A stretch of DNA of 64,000 nt, from contig NZ_JAPPUX010000001.1 of assembly GCF_026712185.1 (NCBI RefSeq), positions 248,001-312,000 on the forward strand, read 5' to 3'. Below the pieces are notes generated by a model. The model had not been told where the DNA came from, made no database searches, and saw only the letters and a program-made list of their open reading frames with translations. This DNA comes from Nocardioides pini (GTDB lineage Bacteria > Actinomycetota > Actinomycetes > Propionibacteriales > Nocardioidaceae). Both the position numbers and the translations under genes were made by a program. The stretch's first letter is position 1. Each line of letters opens with the position of its first letter. Of this stretch, positions 43,122-52,746 are shown piece after piece.

Positions 43122-43703
43122 GACGGCCGGACGGACGAGGTCGGCGAGGGCCTGCTCGAGCCCGTGGTCACCGGTCTCCACGACGGTGAGCGGGAGCCCG
43201 AGCCCCTCCGCCGCGTCGGCGGCCAGGGCCCGCAGCTCCTCGTCGGGCTCCTGGGCGAGCCAGACGACGCGCGTGTAGTGGCCGAAGTAGGTGTCACGGA
43301 GCTCGGGGTACCGGTCCAGGCCCAGCTCCCGGACCACGGTGCGGTCGAAGGACCGGACGAGGAAGTCGGTCAGCAGGTAGGTGCCCGGCTGCTCGTCGAA
43401 GAACCGCTCGAGGCGCGACCGGCCGGCGTAGACGTCGTAGCAGTGCAGCCCCGGGAGCCGCTGGAGCCCGAGGTCGTCGCAGACGCTGTCGAGTGCGCCG
43501 TACGTGCCGCAGTCCGCGTAGCCGACGACGACGCGTCCGTAGGACCGGCCCAGCCGCTCCGCGAGCGCGCGCACCTGGTCGGCGATCCGGTCGGGGTGGT
43601 TGTGCAGCAGCGGGGGCAGGGGATGCACGTCGACGGGCCAGCCGTTCCGGTCGACGACAGCGGCCGCCGGCTGCGCGATCGCGCCGCACGCGATCAGCGC
43701 CAC
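43119..43703 (-). CDS. DUF1638 protein of the corrinoid operon
   Basis: 194 residues. LIACGAIAQ at the start, VVVGYADCGTYGALDSVC and GLHCYDVYAG in the middle, and DTYFGHYTRVVWLAQEPDEEL near the end match DUF1638, a family known mainly from methyltransferase/corrinoid gene clusters; its biochemical role is unknown. Several conserved Cys residues could bind metal. GTG 43703 is used: GAGGAG lies only 3 bases upstream, so the start is uncertain, and it follows the RACo stop by 7 bases. Confidence 0.82.
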   Translation of the reverse strand: MALIACGAIAQPAAAVVDRNGWPVDVHPLPPLLHNHPDRIADQVRALAERLGRSYGRVVVGYADCGTYGALDSVCDDLGLQRLPGLHCYDVYAGRSRLERFFDEQPGTYLLTDFLVRSFDRTVVRELGLDRYPELRDTYFGHYTRVVWLAQEPDEELRALAADAAEGLGLPLTVVETGDHGLEQALADLVRPAV

Positions 43704-43710
43704 CCGCTCC

Positions 43711-45699
43711 TCAGGGCGCGAACGAGAGCTGGTCGACGAAGGCGTCGTTGAACCCTGGACGGTCGGAGAGCTCGACATAAGTCACCTCCTCCAGCAGCGC
43801 CTGCGCCCCGGCCCGCTCGCGCACCGAGAGCAGGGCCATCTTGGCGCCCTCGCCGGCGACGTTGCCGGCCGCGACGATCCTCAGGACCGGCAGGCGGGGG
43901 ACCAGGCCGATGCGGACGGCCGACGCGGGGGAGAGGTAGCTGCCGAACGAGCCCGCGAGGAGCACCTGCTGCACGTCGCGTTGCTCGAGGCCGAGCTGCT
44001 CGAGGAGCAGCGACCAGCCCGTCGAGATGGCCGCCTTGGCGAACTGCAGCTCTCGCACGTCGCGCTGGGAGAGGTAGACGCACTCGGCAGGCTCGGCGTC
44101 GGGCGTGGGCCGGTGCAGGACGAACACCCGCTCCTCGCCGATCCGCGTGAGCCGGTCTGCCAGCGCGGGAGCGATGTCCTTGGCGTCGTCCTCGGGCACG
44201 AGGCGGCCCGAGGCGTCGAGGAGTCCGACGCGGACGAGCTCGGCGACCGCGTCGACCAGGCCCGAGCCGCACAGGCCCCGGGGCTCGACGTCGCCGATGA
44301 CCTGCAGGGTGACGGCGGGGTCCTCGCCCTCGGCGTGGGGGTCGACCTTGATCACCTCGATCGCGCCGTCGGCGGCCCGCATGCCGCAGCGGATGGCTCC
44401 TCCCTCGAACGCCGGCCCGGCGGGCGCGGCGGTCGACAGGATGGTCTCCCCGTCGCTGAGCACGATCTCGCAGTTGGTGCCGACGTCGATGAAGAGCCGG
44501 GTGCGCTTGTCGCGGTCCATCCCGCTGGCGAGCATGCCCGCCACGATGTCGCCGCCGACGTAGGCGCCGAGCGCGGGGAACAGGAACGCGCGCGCCCGGG
44601 GGTGCAGGCTCAGGCCCAGCTCGGAGGCGAGGACCGACGGCGGCTGCGCGGCCGACATCACGAACGGCGCGACGCCGAGCGGCTCGGGGTCGATGCCGAG
44701 CGCGAGGGCCGTCATCGTCGCGTTGCCGGCGACGGCCACCTCGTAGACGTGGCCCGGGTCGACCCGGGCCTCGCGGCACACCTCCTTGGCGAGCGAGGAG
44801 AGCGTCGCGCCGGCGGCCTGCTGCAGCCGCCCGAGGGCGTCGGGGTCCATCATCGTGGCGCTGATGCGGGTGATGACGTCGCCGCCGAAGGGCTGCTGGG
44901 CGTTGAGCGTCGAGGCGACGGCCAGCGGGGTGCCGGTGCCGACGTCGAGCAGCGTGCCGACGACCGTGGTGGTGCCGAGGTCGAACGCGATGGCGTAGCG
45001 GGCGCCCGTGGTGTCGCCGGGCTCGATGTCGACGAGCGCCTCGTCGATGATGACCGCGGTGACCTTGAAGTCGGCCGCGCGCAGCACCGTCGACAGCCGT
45101 CGCAGCACGTGGAGGTCGGCGGTGAGCTCGAGGTCGTCGATCGCGTCGGTGAGACGCACGAGGTCGGTGCGCTGGTCGGCGAGCGTGGCCTCGTCGAGCT
45201 CGACGTACCTCTTCTGCAGGGCCGGACGCAGGATCACCTGACGCCCGATCCCGACGGTGGCGGCCTTGGGCCGGGTGGTGAGCGGGGGGACCTCGACGGC
45301 CAGGTCGCGGGTCGCGTGGAGCAGGCAGCCGAGCCGCCACCCCTCGGCGAGCTGGGCGGGGGTGAAGGTGCGCACGTCGTGGCGGGTCACCGGCGTCGGG
45401 CCGTCGGTGGTGATGCGGATGCGGCACTTGTGGCAGGTGCCGTGGCCCCCGCAGGTGGAGTCGATCGCGATGCCGTTCCACGACGCGGCGTCGAAGACCG
45501 TGACGCCGGGAGGCACGCGCACGTCGCGGACCGCCGGCGGGGCCTCCGCCCCGTCCTCGGCGGCGGTCCGGACCGTGAAGGCGAGCCCGACGCGACCCGT
45601 CCCGTCGTGGGTGGCGGGCTCGGCGCCCGGCCGCTCGAGCAGGCCCTCGCGGGCGACGTCGGCGAGCGAGAAGTCCGGGCCCTCGGGAGGTCCGCTCAC
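43711..45699 (-). CDS. Corrinoid activation protein RACo (ASKHA ferredoxin type)
   Basis: 662 residues. It uses ATP and low-potential electrons to reduce inactive Co(II) corrinoid protein to Co(I). A plant-type [2Fe-2S] ferredoxin domain has Cys83, Cys89, Cys92 and Cys125 (STCGGHGTCHKC, RLGC). A linker domain leads to the ASKHA ATPase with IAFDLGTTTVVGTLL, FIDVGTNCEIVL, RGLCGSGLVD and LLAGSFGSYLSPASA. The N-terminal 35 residues are extra. It lies 37 bases after the pterin-methyltransferase gene. Its presence implies the corrinoid protein cycles through Co(I). Confidence 0.93.
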   Translation of the reverse strand: MSGPPEGPDFSLADVAREGLLERPGAEPATHDGTGRVGLAFTVRTAAEDGAEAPPAVRDVRVPPGVTVFDAASWNGIAIDSTCGGHGTCHKCRIRITTDGPTPVTRHDVRTFTPAQLAEGWRLGCLLHATRDLAVEVPPLTTRPKAATVGIGRQVILRPALQKRYVELDEATLADQRTDLVRLTDAIDDLELTADLHVLRRLSTVLRAADFKVTAVIIDEALVDIEPGDTTGARYAIAFDLGTTTVVGTLLDVGTGTPLAVASTLNAQQPFGGDVITRISATMMDPDALGRLQQAAGATLSSLAKEVCREARVDPGHVYEVAVAGNATMTALALGIDPEPLGVAPFVMSAAQPPSVLASELGLSLHPRARAFLFPALGAYVGGDIVAGMLASGMDRDKRTRLFIDVGTNCEIVLSDGETILSTAAPAGPAFEGGAIRCGMRAADGAIEVIKVDPHAEGEDPAVTLQVIGDVEPRGLCGSGLVDAVAELVRVGLLDASGRLVPEDDAKDIAPALADRLTRIGEERVFVLHRPTPDAEPAECVYLSQRDVRELQFAKAAISTGWSLLLEQLGLEQRDVQQVLLAGSFGSYLSPASAVRIGLVPRLPVLRIVAAGNVAGEGAKMALLSVRERAGAQALLEEVTYVELSDRPGFNDAFVDQLSFAP

Positions 45700-45736
45700 G
45701 ACGCGGCCCCGGGACGGAGGACGTCGTGGGGTGTCC

Positions 45737-46614
45737 TCACGTCTGGCTCGCCTCCTGCTTCGCGCGGTGCGCGGCGATCCAGGCCATGCCCCAGTCGTCG
45801 TGGCCGAGGAACACGTCGGCCGCCTTGACCGCCTCGACCACGTGGGGCGTGCGGGTGTCCATGATCGCGCTCGTCAGCCCGGACGTCATGGCCATCGGGA
45901 GCCACGTGCCGTTGAGGGTGTGCCGTCCCGGCATCCCGAAGGAGACGTTGGACGCGCCGCACGTCATGTTGACGCCGAAGTCGTCGCGGATGCGCCGCAT
46001 CACCTCGAACGTCACGAGGCTGGTGCTGGTGTCGGCGCCGATCGGCATGGCGAGGGGGTCGATGACGATGTCGGCCTGGGCGATGCCGTACTCCTGCGTG
46101 GCGACCCGGACGATCTTGCCGGTGAGCTCGACGCGCTTGTCGGCCTCCATCGGGATCTCGTCGTGGTCGTTGGGCAGGGCGATGATCGCGGCGTCGTGCT
46201 TCTTCACCAGCGGCAGGATCAGCTCGAGGCGGTCGTCCTCAGCCGTCACGGAGTTGACCAGCGCCCGGCCCCGGTAGACCGACAGTCCCGCCTCCAGCGC
46301 CTCGACCACCGAGGAGTCGATGCAGATGGGGAGGTCGCAGAGCTCCTGGACCAGTGTGATGGCCTTGGCCAGCAGCTCGGGCTCGTCGGTCAGCGGCACG
46401 CCCATGTTGACGTCGAGGACGTCGGCACCGCCCTCGACCTGGGACTTGACGTCGCGCTCGATGGCCGAGAGGTCACCGTCGCGGAGCTGCTGCTGGAAGA
46501 TGCGGCGCCCGGTGGGGTTGATCCGCTCGCCGATGAGCGTGAACCGGGTGTCGTGCCCGATGACCACCTCGCGGGTGGCCGACCGCAGGACCGTGCGCAG
46601 CGGCTCGGCGGGGC

Positions 46615-46618
<4 letters not shown>
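45737..46618 (-). CDS. Pterin-binding methyltransferase (corrinoid:THF methyl transfer)
   Basis: 293 residues, a TIM barrel of the MetH/AcsE/MtgA pterin-binding family. LIGERINPTGRRIFQQQL opens the barrel; GADVLDVNMGVP, LPICIDSSVVEALEAGL and NSVTAEDDRLELILPLVKKH follow, and VNMTCGASNVSFGMPGRH is the C-terminal signature with the pterin-contact Asn. It would move methyl from methyl-corrinoid to tetrahydrofolate. ATG 46618 overlaps the corrinoid-protein stop by 4 bases. Confidence 0.92.
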
Positions 46619-47276
<658 letters not shown>

Positions 47277-47280
<4 letters not shown>

Positions 47281-48074
47281 GCGACCACCTCCTGGGTGCG
47301 AGCGTCTCTGCGGGCAGGGTCGGTGCGGGCGGGACCGCGCAGCAGCGAGGACAGCGCGGTGGACCGGTCGAGCAGCTGGCGGCCGAGCTCGTCGACGCGA
47401 TCGGCCAGCCGGGCCGAGGGGCCCGAGATCCCGAGCGCGGCGACCACGTCGCCACGGAGGCCGAAGACGGGTACGGCGATGCCGGTGAGGCCGATCTCGA
47501 GCTCGTCCTCGGTGACGGCCCACCCGCGGTCGCGGGCACGTCGGCCGTCACGACGGACGGCGTCGGCGTCGGGCAGCGTTGCCGGCGTGGGCCGCTCCAG
47601 CACACCCGACGGGAGCTCGAGCGCGTCCCACGCGAGGAGCACCTTGCCCAGCGCGGAGCAGTGGGCGGGGACCTCGATCTCGGTCCAGTCGCGCGTGCCG
47701 AGGAGGTAGGTCGCGTCGACCTGGGCGACCTGCACCACGCGGTCACCGCGGGCCACGCTGAGGTGGACCGTCTCACCCGTGTCGGCGCCGATGCGCTCCA
47801 TGGCCGGACGGGCCAGCCGGACCAGCTCGTCCCACGGGTCGTGGCGCGCGGCGTAGAGCCAGAAGAGCCGGCCGGCGACGTAGGACCCGGACTCGACGCG
47901 CTCGACCAGCCCCGAGCGCTCGAGGGCGGCGAGCAGCCGCGACGTCGTCGACTTCGCCAGCCCGCTCGCGTCCTGAAGCTCGGCGAACGAGATCGGCTCG
48001 TCGGCGTGGACGACCGTCGCGACGAGGTCGGCGGCGCGGTCCAGCGCCCGCGTGCCGGTGGCGGCCTCGCTCAC
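47277..48074 (-). CDS. IclR-family regulator of the corrinoid operon
   Basis: 265 residues. Winged helix at the N-terminus (RALDRAADLVATVVHADEP, LAKSTTSRLLAALERSGLVER) and an IclR effector domain with GETVHLSVARGDRVVQVAQV and HCSALGKVLLAWD. GTG 48074 is chosen because GAAGGAG stands 6 bases before it. In-frame ATGs at 48113 and 48134 fall inside the operator palindrome. First gene of the unit iclR-corrinoid-THF methyltransferase-RACo-DUF1638, and divergent from mttB. Ligand probably glycine betaine or a product; inferred. Confidence 0.9.
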
Positions 48075-48110
48075 GGGCGGCTCCTTCGGTCGAGGGGTTC
48101 CCACGGGTTC

Positions 48111-48140
48111 CATGATGTGGAACCGTGGTTCCACATCATG
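48111..48140. promoter_or_regulatory. Operator palindrome between iclR and mttB
   Basis: Fourteen bases at 48111-48124 are the exact complement of 48127-48140 around GT; the core is GTGGAACC-GT-GGTTCCAC. It begins directly downstream of the -10 box of the minus-strand promoter, so a bound protein would block it. GGAAC/GTTCC cores are common in IclR operators. Confidence 0.8.
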
Positions 48141-48170
48141 AGGCTAAGAGCCGTCGGGAGCCGCGGTCAA
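48141..48170 (-). promoter_or_regulatory. Promoter of iclR-corrinoid operon
   Basis: On the minus strand TTGACC (48170-48165) and TAGCCT (48146-48141) are 18 bases apart. The start falls near 48134, inside the palindrome. Confidence 0.6.
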
Positions 48171-48262
48171 GGGGCCCGGCCGGCGTCGAGGCCGACGTCC
48201 TGACCACGTGACCGACCCAGCCCGACCCAGCCCTGACCCCAGCCCTGACCCCAGGAGGACCC

Positions 48263-49702
48263 GTGTTCCGCAACGCCATGCCGCGCTACGAGGTTTTGTC
48301 CCAGGAGGCGATGGCCACCCTCGACCAGGGATGGCGGCGGCTGATGACCGAGATCGGGGTCGAGTTCATGGACGAGCGCGCCCTCGAGCTGTTCCGCAGG
48401 GCCGGGCAGCGGGTCGAGGACAACACCGTCTTCCTCGACCCCGACTTCGTCCTCGAGCAGGTCGCCAAGGCACCGCGCGAGTTCGACGTGCAGGCACGCA
48501 ACCACGACCACGACATCCACATCGGTGGGGACTCGATGGCGTTCGGGGCGGTCTACGGGCCGCCCTTCGTGCGGCAGGGCGACGTACGACGCGACGCCAC
48601 CATGGAGGACTTCCGCAGCTTCACCAAGCTCGCGCAGTCGTTCGCCGTGCTCGACTCCGCGGGCGGCGTCATCTGCGAGCCCAACGACACCCCGCTCGAC
48701 AGCCGGCACCTCGACATGACCTACGCGCTGCAGACGCTGACCGACAAGGTCTACATGGGCAACGTCGTGTCCGGGGTCAACGCCGCGGACACCATCGCGA
48801 TGACCTCGATCCTCTTCGGGTCGCGGGAGGCCATCGAGGAGACCCCGGCCACCATCTCGCTGATCAACTGCAACTCGCCGCTGCGCTGGGACGACCGCAT
48901 GCTCGAGGCGCAGTTCGAGTACTCCGGAGCCGGTCAGCCGGTCGTGCTGACGCCCTTCATCCTGATGGGCGCGATGTCGCCGGTGACGATCCCGGCCGCC
49001 CTGGTGCAGCAGATCGTGGAGGCCCTGTCGGGCATCGCCCTCTCGCAGCTGATCCGCCCCGGGACGCCGGTGATCTTCGGGTCGTTCCTGTCCAACATCG
49101 ACATGCAGTCCGGCTCGCCGACCTTCGGCACCCCGGAGTCCGGGCTCGGCCTGCTGTGCACCGGCCAGATCGCGCGCCACTTCGGCCTGCCGTTCCGCAC
49201 CGGCGGCGGGCTGACGTCCTCACAGGTCGCCGACGCCCAGGCGGGCTACGAGGCGCTCATGACGCTGCTGCCGACCTTCCTCGCCGGCGCCAACTGGGTG
49301 ATGCACTCGGCCGGCTGGCTCGAGGGTGGCCTGGTCGCGGGCTACGAGAAGTTCATCGTCGACGTCGAGCTGCTCCAGATGCTGCGCCACGAGTTCACCC
49401 CGCTCGAGATCGACGAGGCGTCGATGGCCTTCGACGCACACCAGGAGGTCGGCCACGGCGGCCACTTCCTCGGCGCGATGCACACGATGGAGCGCTTCCG
49501 CACCTGCTTCTACCGCCCGCTCCTCTCGTCGTCGGAGAACTACGAGCGGTGGATGCGCAACGGCGGCCACGACGCCAACGACCGCGCCCAGGTCGCCTAC
49601 CAGAAGACGCTCGAGGACTACGAGCAGCCGCCGCTCGACGACGCCGTCCGCGAGGAGCTCGAGGACTACGTCATCCGCCGGCGCGCGGAGCTCGGCGACT
49701 GA
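48263..49702 (+). CDS. MttB-family (non-pyrrolysine) methylamine/betaine:corrinoid methyltransferase
   Basis: 479 residues, full MttB superfamily length. Family segments seen: LMTEIGVEFMDERALELFRR, FGAVYGPPFVRQGDVRRDAT, CNSPLRWDDRML, GAMSPVTIPAALVQQ and GGGLTSSQVADAQAGYEALM. There is no in-frame TAG, so it lacks pyrrolysine, like MtgB, which demethylates glycine betaine to dimethylglycine. Substrate glycine betaine is inferred from the adjacent betaine uptake and choline oxidation genes; proline betaine or carnitine are alternatives. GGAGG lies 5 bases before GTG 48263. Confidence 0.9.
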   Translation: MFRNAMPRYEVLSQEAMATLDQGWRRLMTEIGVEFMDERALELFRRAGQRVEDNTVFLDPDFVLEQVAKAPREFDVQARNHDHDIHIGGDSMAFGAVYGPPFVRQGDVRRDATMEDFRSFTKLAQSFAVLDSAGGVICEPNDTPLDSRHLDMTYALQTLTDKVYMGNVVSGVNAADTIAMTSILFGSREAIEETPATISLINCNSPLRWDDRMLEAQFEYSGAGQPVVLTPFILMGAMSPVTIPAALVQQIVEALSGIALSQLIRPGTPVIFGSFLSNIDMQSGSPTFGTPESGLGLLCTGQIARHFGLPFRTGGGLTSSQVADAQAGYEALMTLLPTFLAGANWVMHSAGWLEGGLVAGYEKFIVDVELLQMLRHEFTPLEIDEASMAFDAHQEVGHGGHFLGAMHTMERFRTCFYRPLLSSSENYERWMRNGGHDANDRAQVAYQKTLEDYEQPPLDDAVREELEDYVIRRRAELGD

Positions 49703-49720
49703 CCGCGCGTCCCAGTGCCG

Positions 49721-49808
49721 GCGCGTCGGACGACCACAAGTCCAACGCTCACGACGGGCGTACGCGTTGGTGGGGCCGACGGCAGCCACTTCTGGTCGTC
49801 CGACGCGC
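49721..49808. repeat. 88-nt stem-loop repeat, copy 1
   Basis: 20-base arms (49721-49740 and 49789-49808) match at 19 of 20 positions, and an inner CCAACG/CGTTGG pair lies in the loop. It is 84/88 identical to copy 2 at 49962. Confidence 0.85.
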
Positions 49809-49835
49809 CGCGGCCCTAGCCGGACCGACGCCCGG

Positions 49836-49888
49836 GGTGGCGGCACATCACACGGATCGAGGGTCCGGCGCCGTGATCTGCCGCCACC
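49836..49888. repeat. Unrelated stem-loop between the two repeat copies
   Basis: GGTGGCGGCA at 49836-49845 pairs with TGCCGCCACC at 49879-49888, and the stem continues imperfectly (ATCAC with GTGAT). The gap 49703-50073 between convergent mttB and fhs holds only these hairpins; I see no gene in it. Confidence 0.65.
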
Positions 49889-49961
49889 ACCACAGGCGAG
49901 CCGGCACGACCCCCGGTCTCGTGACGTGGCTCAGCCCCTTCTCCCTGCGCTGGCCGATCCG

Positions 49962-50049
49962 GCGCGTCGGACGACCACAAGTCCAACGCTCACGACGGGC
50001 GAACCCGTTGGTCGGGTCGACGGCAGCCACTTCTGGTCGTCCGACGCGC
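49962..50049. repeat. 88-nt stem-loop repeat, copy 2
   Basis: Same 20-base arms as copy 1 (49962-49981 and 50030-50049). It differs from copy 1 at four loop positions and is in the same orientation. Confidence 0.85.
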
Positions 50050-50073
50050 GCGAACGTCACCTCGAGCGAACGG

Positions 50074-51753
50074 TCAGCTGAGGCCGAGGATCGTCCCGTC
50101 GTCGGCGAGGTCGATGCGCGCGGCGGACGGGTCGCGCGGCAGGCCGGGCATGGTCATCATGTCGCCGCAGACCACGACCACGAAGCCTGCGCCCGCGGAG
50201 AGGCGTACCTCGCGCACGTGCAGCTCGTGGCCCGACGGCGCACCGAGGGACTTCGGGTCGGTGGAGAAGGAGTACTGGGTCTTGGCGACGCAGACCGGGA
50301 GTCCGCCGTAGCCGTCGCTCTCGATGCGCTGGAGGCGGCGCCGGGCCTTGGCCTCCCACGTCACCAGGCCGGCGCCGTAGAGGCGCGTGGCGATCGCCTC
50401 CACCTTCGCGGTGAGCGACAGGTCGTCGTCGTAGGTGAAGGAGAACTCGTACGGCGACGGCTCGGCCAGGGTCGCGAGGACGCCCTGGGCGAGGTCCTTC
50501 GCACCGTTGCCGCCGTCGGCGAAGTGCGTGGCCGGGAAGGCCTGGACGCCCTCGTCCGCGACCAGCTCGACGACCCGCGCCACCTCCCGGTCGGTGTCGG
50601 TGGGGAAGCGGTTGACCGCGACGACGGCGGGGATGCCGTAGACGTCGCGGATGTTGTCGAGGTGGCGGCGGAGGTTGACCATGCCCGCCTCGACCGCGGC
50701 GACGTCCTCGGTGCCGAGGTCCGCCAGGGCCACGCCGCCGTGGTACTTCAGCGCCCGGACGGTCGCCACCACGACCGCCACGTCGGGCCGCAGGCCGGAC
50801 TTGCGGCACTTGATGTCCACGAACTTCTCCGCCCCCAGGTCGGCGCCGAAGCCGGCCTCGGTGACCACGATGTCGGCCAGGCGCAGCCCCGCGCGGGTCG
50901 CCATGACCGAGCTGCAGCCGTGGGCGATGTTGGCGAACGGACCGCCGTGCACGAAGGCCGGGGCCCCCTCGAGCGTCTGCACGAGGTTGGGCGCGAGGGC
51001 GTCGCGCAGCAGCGCCGCCATCGCCCCGTGGGCACCCAGGTCGCGCGCGGTCACCGGCGACATGGCGCGGGTGTAGCCGATGACGATGTCGCCGATGCGG
51101 CGCTTGAGGTCGGCCCAGGACTCGGTGAGGCAGAAGATCGCCATCAGCTCGGAGGCCACGACGATGTCGAACCCGTCCTCGCGAGGGAAGCCGTTGACGT
51201 GCCCGCCGAGGGCCACGACCACCTCGCGCAGCGCCCGGTCGTTCGTGTCGAGGACGCGCTTCCAGGTCACGCTGCGCACGTCGATGTCGAGCTCGTTGCC
51301 GTGGTGCACGTGGTTGTCGATGAGGGCGGCGAGGAGGTTGTTCGCGGCGGCGATCGCCGCGAAGTCGCCGGTGAAGTGCAGGTTGATGTCGGTCATCGGC
51401 ACCACCTGGCTCCAGCCGCCACCGGCGGCGCCGCCCTTCATGCCGAAGACCGGTCCCATCGACGGCTCGCGCAGGCACGCCACCGTCCGGTGGCCGAGGC
51501 CGTGGAGGGCGTCGGTGAGCCCCACCGTCGTGGTGGTCTTGCCCTCGCCCGGCGGGGTCGGGGAGAGCGCGGTGACCAGGACCAGCCGGCCGAGGGGGCG
51601 GTCGGCGAGGGACGCCAGGTAGCCGACGTCCACCTTGGCCTTGTGGTGCCCGTAGGGCACCAGGTGCTCCTCGTCGATGCCGAGGGTCTCCCGGGCGATG
51701 TCCCGGATGGGCCGCAGCACGGCGGCGTTGGCGATCTCGATGTCGGACAGCAT
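50074..51753 (-). CDS. fhs: Formate-tetrahydrofolate ligase
   Basis: 559 residues. It interconverts formate + ATP + THF and 10-formyl-THF. P-loop [14 protein letters not shown] near residue 67, [49 protein letters not shown] and the C-terminal [15 protein letters not shown] are canonical. GAAGGAG lies 5 bases before ATG 51753. It follows purU by 23 bases in one operon. Next to a methyl-oxidising pathway it could run toward formate and ATP. Confidence 0.96.
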   Translation of the reverse strand: MLSDIEIANAAVLRPIRDIARETLGIDEEHLVPYGHHKAKVDVGYLASLADRPLGRLVLVTALSPTPPGEGKTTTTVGLTDALHGLGHRTVACLREPSMGPVFGMKGGAAGGGWSQVVPMTDINLHFTGDFAAIAAANNLLAALIDNHVHHGNELDIDVRSVTWKRVLDTNDRALREVVVALGGHVNGFPREDGFDIVVASELMAIFCLTESWADLKRRIGDIVIGYTRAMSPVTARDLGAHGAMAALLRDALAPNLVQTLEGAPAFVHGGPFANIAHGCSSVMATRAGLRLADIVVTEAGFGADLGAEKFVDIKCRKSGLRPDVAVVVATVRALKYHGGVALADLGTEDVAAVEAGMVNLRRHLDNIRDVYGIPAVVAVNRFPTDTDREVARVVELVADEGVQAFPATHFADGGNGAKDLAQGVLATLAEPSPYEFSFTYDDDLSLTAKVEAIATRLYGAGLVTWEAKARRRLQRIESDGYGGLPVCVAKTQYSFSTDPKSLGAPSGHELHVREVRLSAGAGFVVVVCGDMMTMPGLPRDPSAARIDLADDGTILGLS

Positions 51754-51776
51754 GGTGCTCCTTCGGTTGCCTGGCG

Positions 51777-52625
51777 TCAGCGGAAGACGACCGTGCGGTC
51801 GCCGTTGAGCAGGACGCGCGACTGGGCGTGCCAGCGCACGGCCCGGGACAGGACCTGGGCCTCCACGTCGCGCCCGGCCGCGACGAGCTGGTCCTGGTCG
51901 TAGCCGTGGTCGACGCGCAGGACGTCCTGCTCGATGATCGGTCCCTCGTCGAGGTCGGCGGTGACGTAGTGCGCCGTCGCGCCCACCAGCTTCACACCCC
52001 GGTCGAAGGCCTGGTGGTAGGGCCGGGCTCCCTTGAAGCTCGGCAGGAACGAGTGGTGGATGTTGATCGCGCGCCCGGACAGCCGCCGGCACAGGTCGTC
52101 GGACAGGACCTGCATGTAGCGGGCCAGCACGACCAGGTGGCTGCCCGTCGCCTCGACGATCTCCATGAGCCGGTCCTCGGCGTCGGACTTGGTCGCCGAG
52201 GTCACGGGGACGTGGTGGAAGTCGATGCCGTACGACCGGACCAGCGGGCCGGCGTCCGCGTGGTTCGAGACGACGGCCGGCACGTCGATCTGGACGGCGC
52301 CCGTGCTGGCGCGGAAGAGCAGGTCGTTGAGGCAGTGCAGGTGCTTCGACACCATGATGAGCGTGCGGTAGGGGGCGTCCGCCGCCCACAGCTCGAAGTG
52401 CATGCCGAACCGCTCGGCGGTGGCGGCGAACGCCTCGCGCAGGGCGCCGGGCTCGGTCGAGCTCGCGGTGGCGAAGGCGATCCGCATGAAGAACCGCTGG
52501 GTGAGGCGGTCGCCGAACTGCTGGCTCTCGACGATGTTGGCGCCCTGCTCGACGAGGTAGCCGCTGACGGCGTGCACGATGCCCGGGCGGTCCGGGCAGG
52601 AGAGGGTCAGGACGAAGTCGCTCAC
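51777..52625 (-). CDS. purU: Formyltetrahydrofolate deformylase
   Basis: 282 residues. It hydrolyses 10-formyl-THF to formate and THF. N-terminal ACT domain ([21 protein letters not shown]), then a formyltransferase fold with [13 protein letters not shown], the catalytic [19 protein letters not shown] (Asn, His) and [17 protein letters not shown] with the catalytic Asp. GTG 52625 is the normal family start; a GTG at 52679 would add 18 non-conserved residues. First gene of purU-fhs, divergent from iclR with operators between. Confidence 0.94.
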   Translation of the reverse strand: MSDFVLTLSCPDRPGIVHAVSGYLVEQGANIVESQQFGDRLTQRFFMRIAFATASSTEPGALREAFAATAERFGMHFELWAADAPYRTLIMVSKHLHCLNDLLFRASTGAVQIDVPAVVSNHADAGPLVRSYGIDFHHVPVTSATKSDAEDRLMEIVEATGSHLVVLARYMQVLSDDLCRRLSGRAINIHHSFLPSFKGARPYHQAFDRGVKLVGATAHYVTADLDEGPIIEQDVLRVDHGYDQDQLVAAGRDVEAQVLSRAVRWHAQSRVLLNGDRTVVFR

Positions 52626-52680
52626 AAGTCGCCCACTCGGCTGCTCACTCGGCCTCCCGCGATCGTTGCTGTGTCGCACG

Positions 52681-52746
52681 TTGCGCTTGACGAAACAGAG
52701 TTTGCGATACGCAACAGCCGCTGCGCTAGTGTCGCGCCATGCGCAA
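52681..52746. promoter_or_regulatory. Operator cluster between purU and iclR
   Basis: TTGCG-CTTGA-CGAAA (52681-52695, 9/10), a second site 19 bases on (52700-52714, 7/10, where the perfect palindrome TTGCG-ATA-CGCAA also lies at 52702-52714), and TCGCG-CCATG-CGCAA (52732-52746, 9/10) over the iclR start. A -10 box, TAGTGT (52727-52732), is six bases before ATG 52739. Confidence 0.75.

Noticed and set aside
48075..48134. ATG 48134 or 48113 as start of the first IclR protein
   Set aside because: Both fall inside the operator palindrome at or near the transcription start, while GTG 48074 has an ideal GAAGGAG sequence.
48229..48252. Short tandem repeat (AGCCCTGACCCC twice) before mttB
   Set aside because: Two copies of a 12-mer in a GC-rich leader are weak evidence for function.
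48263..49702. Pyrrolysine-containing trimethylamine methyltransferase (true MttB)
   Set aside because: The frame has no in-frame TAG and no pyl genes are visible.
49721..50049. CRISPR array
   Set aside because: Only two copies, 241 bases apart start to start, each an 88-nt hairpin; no regular spacers and no cas genes.
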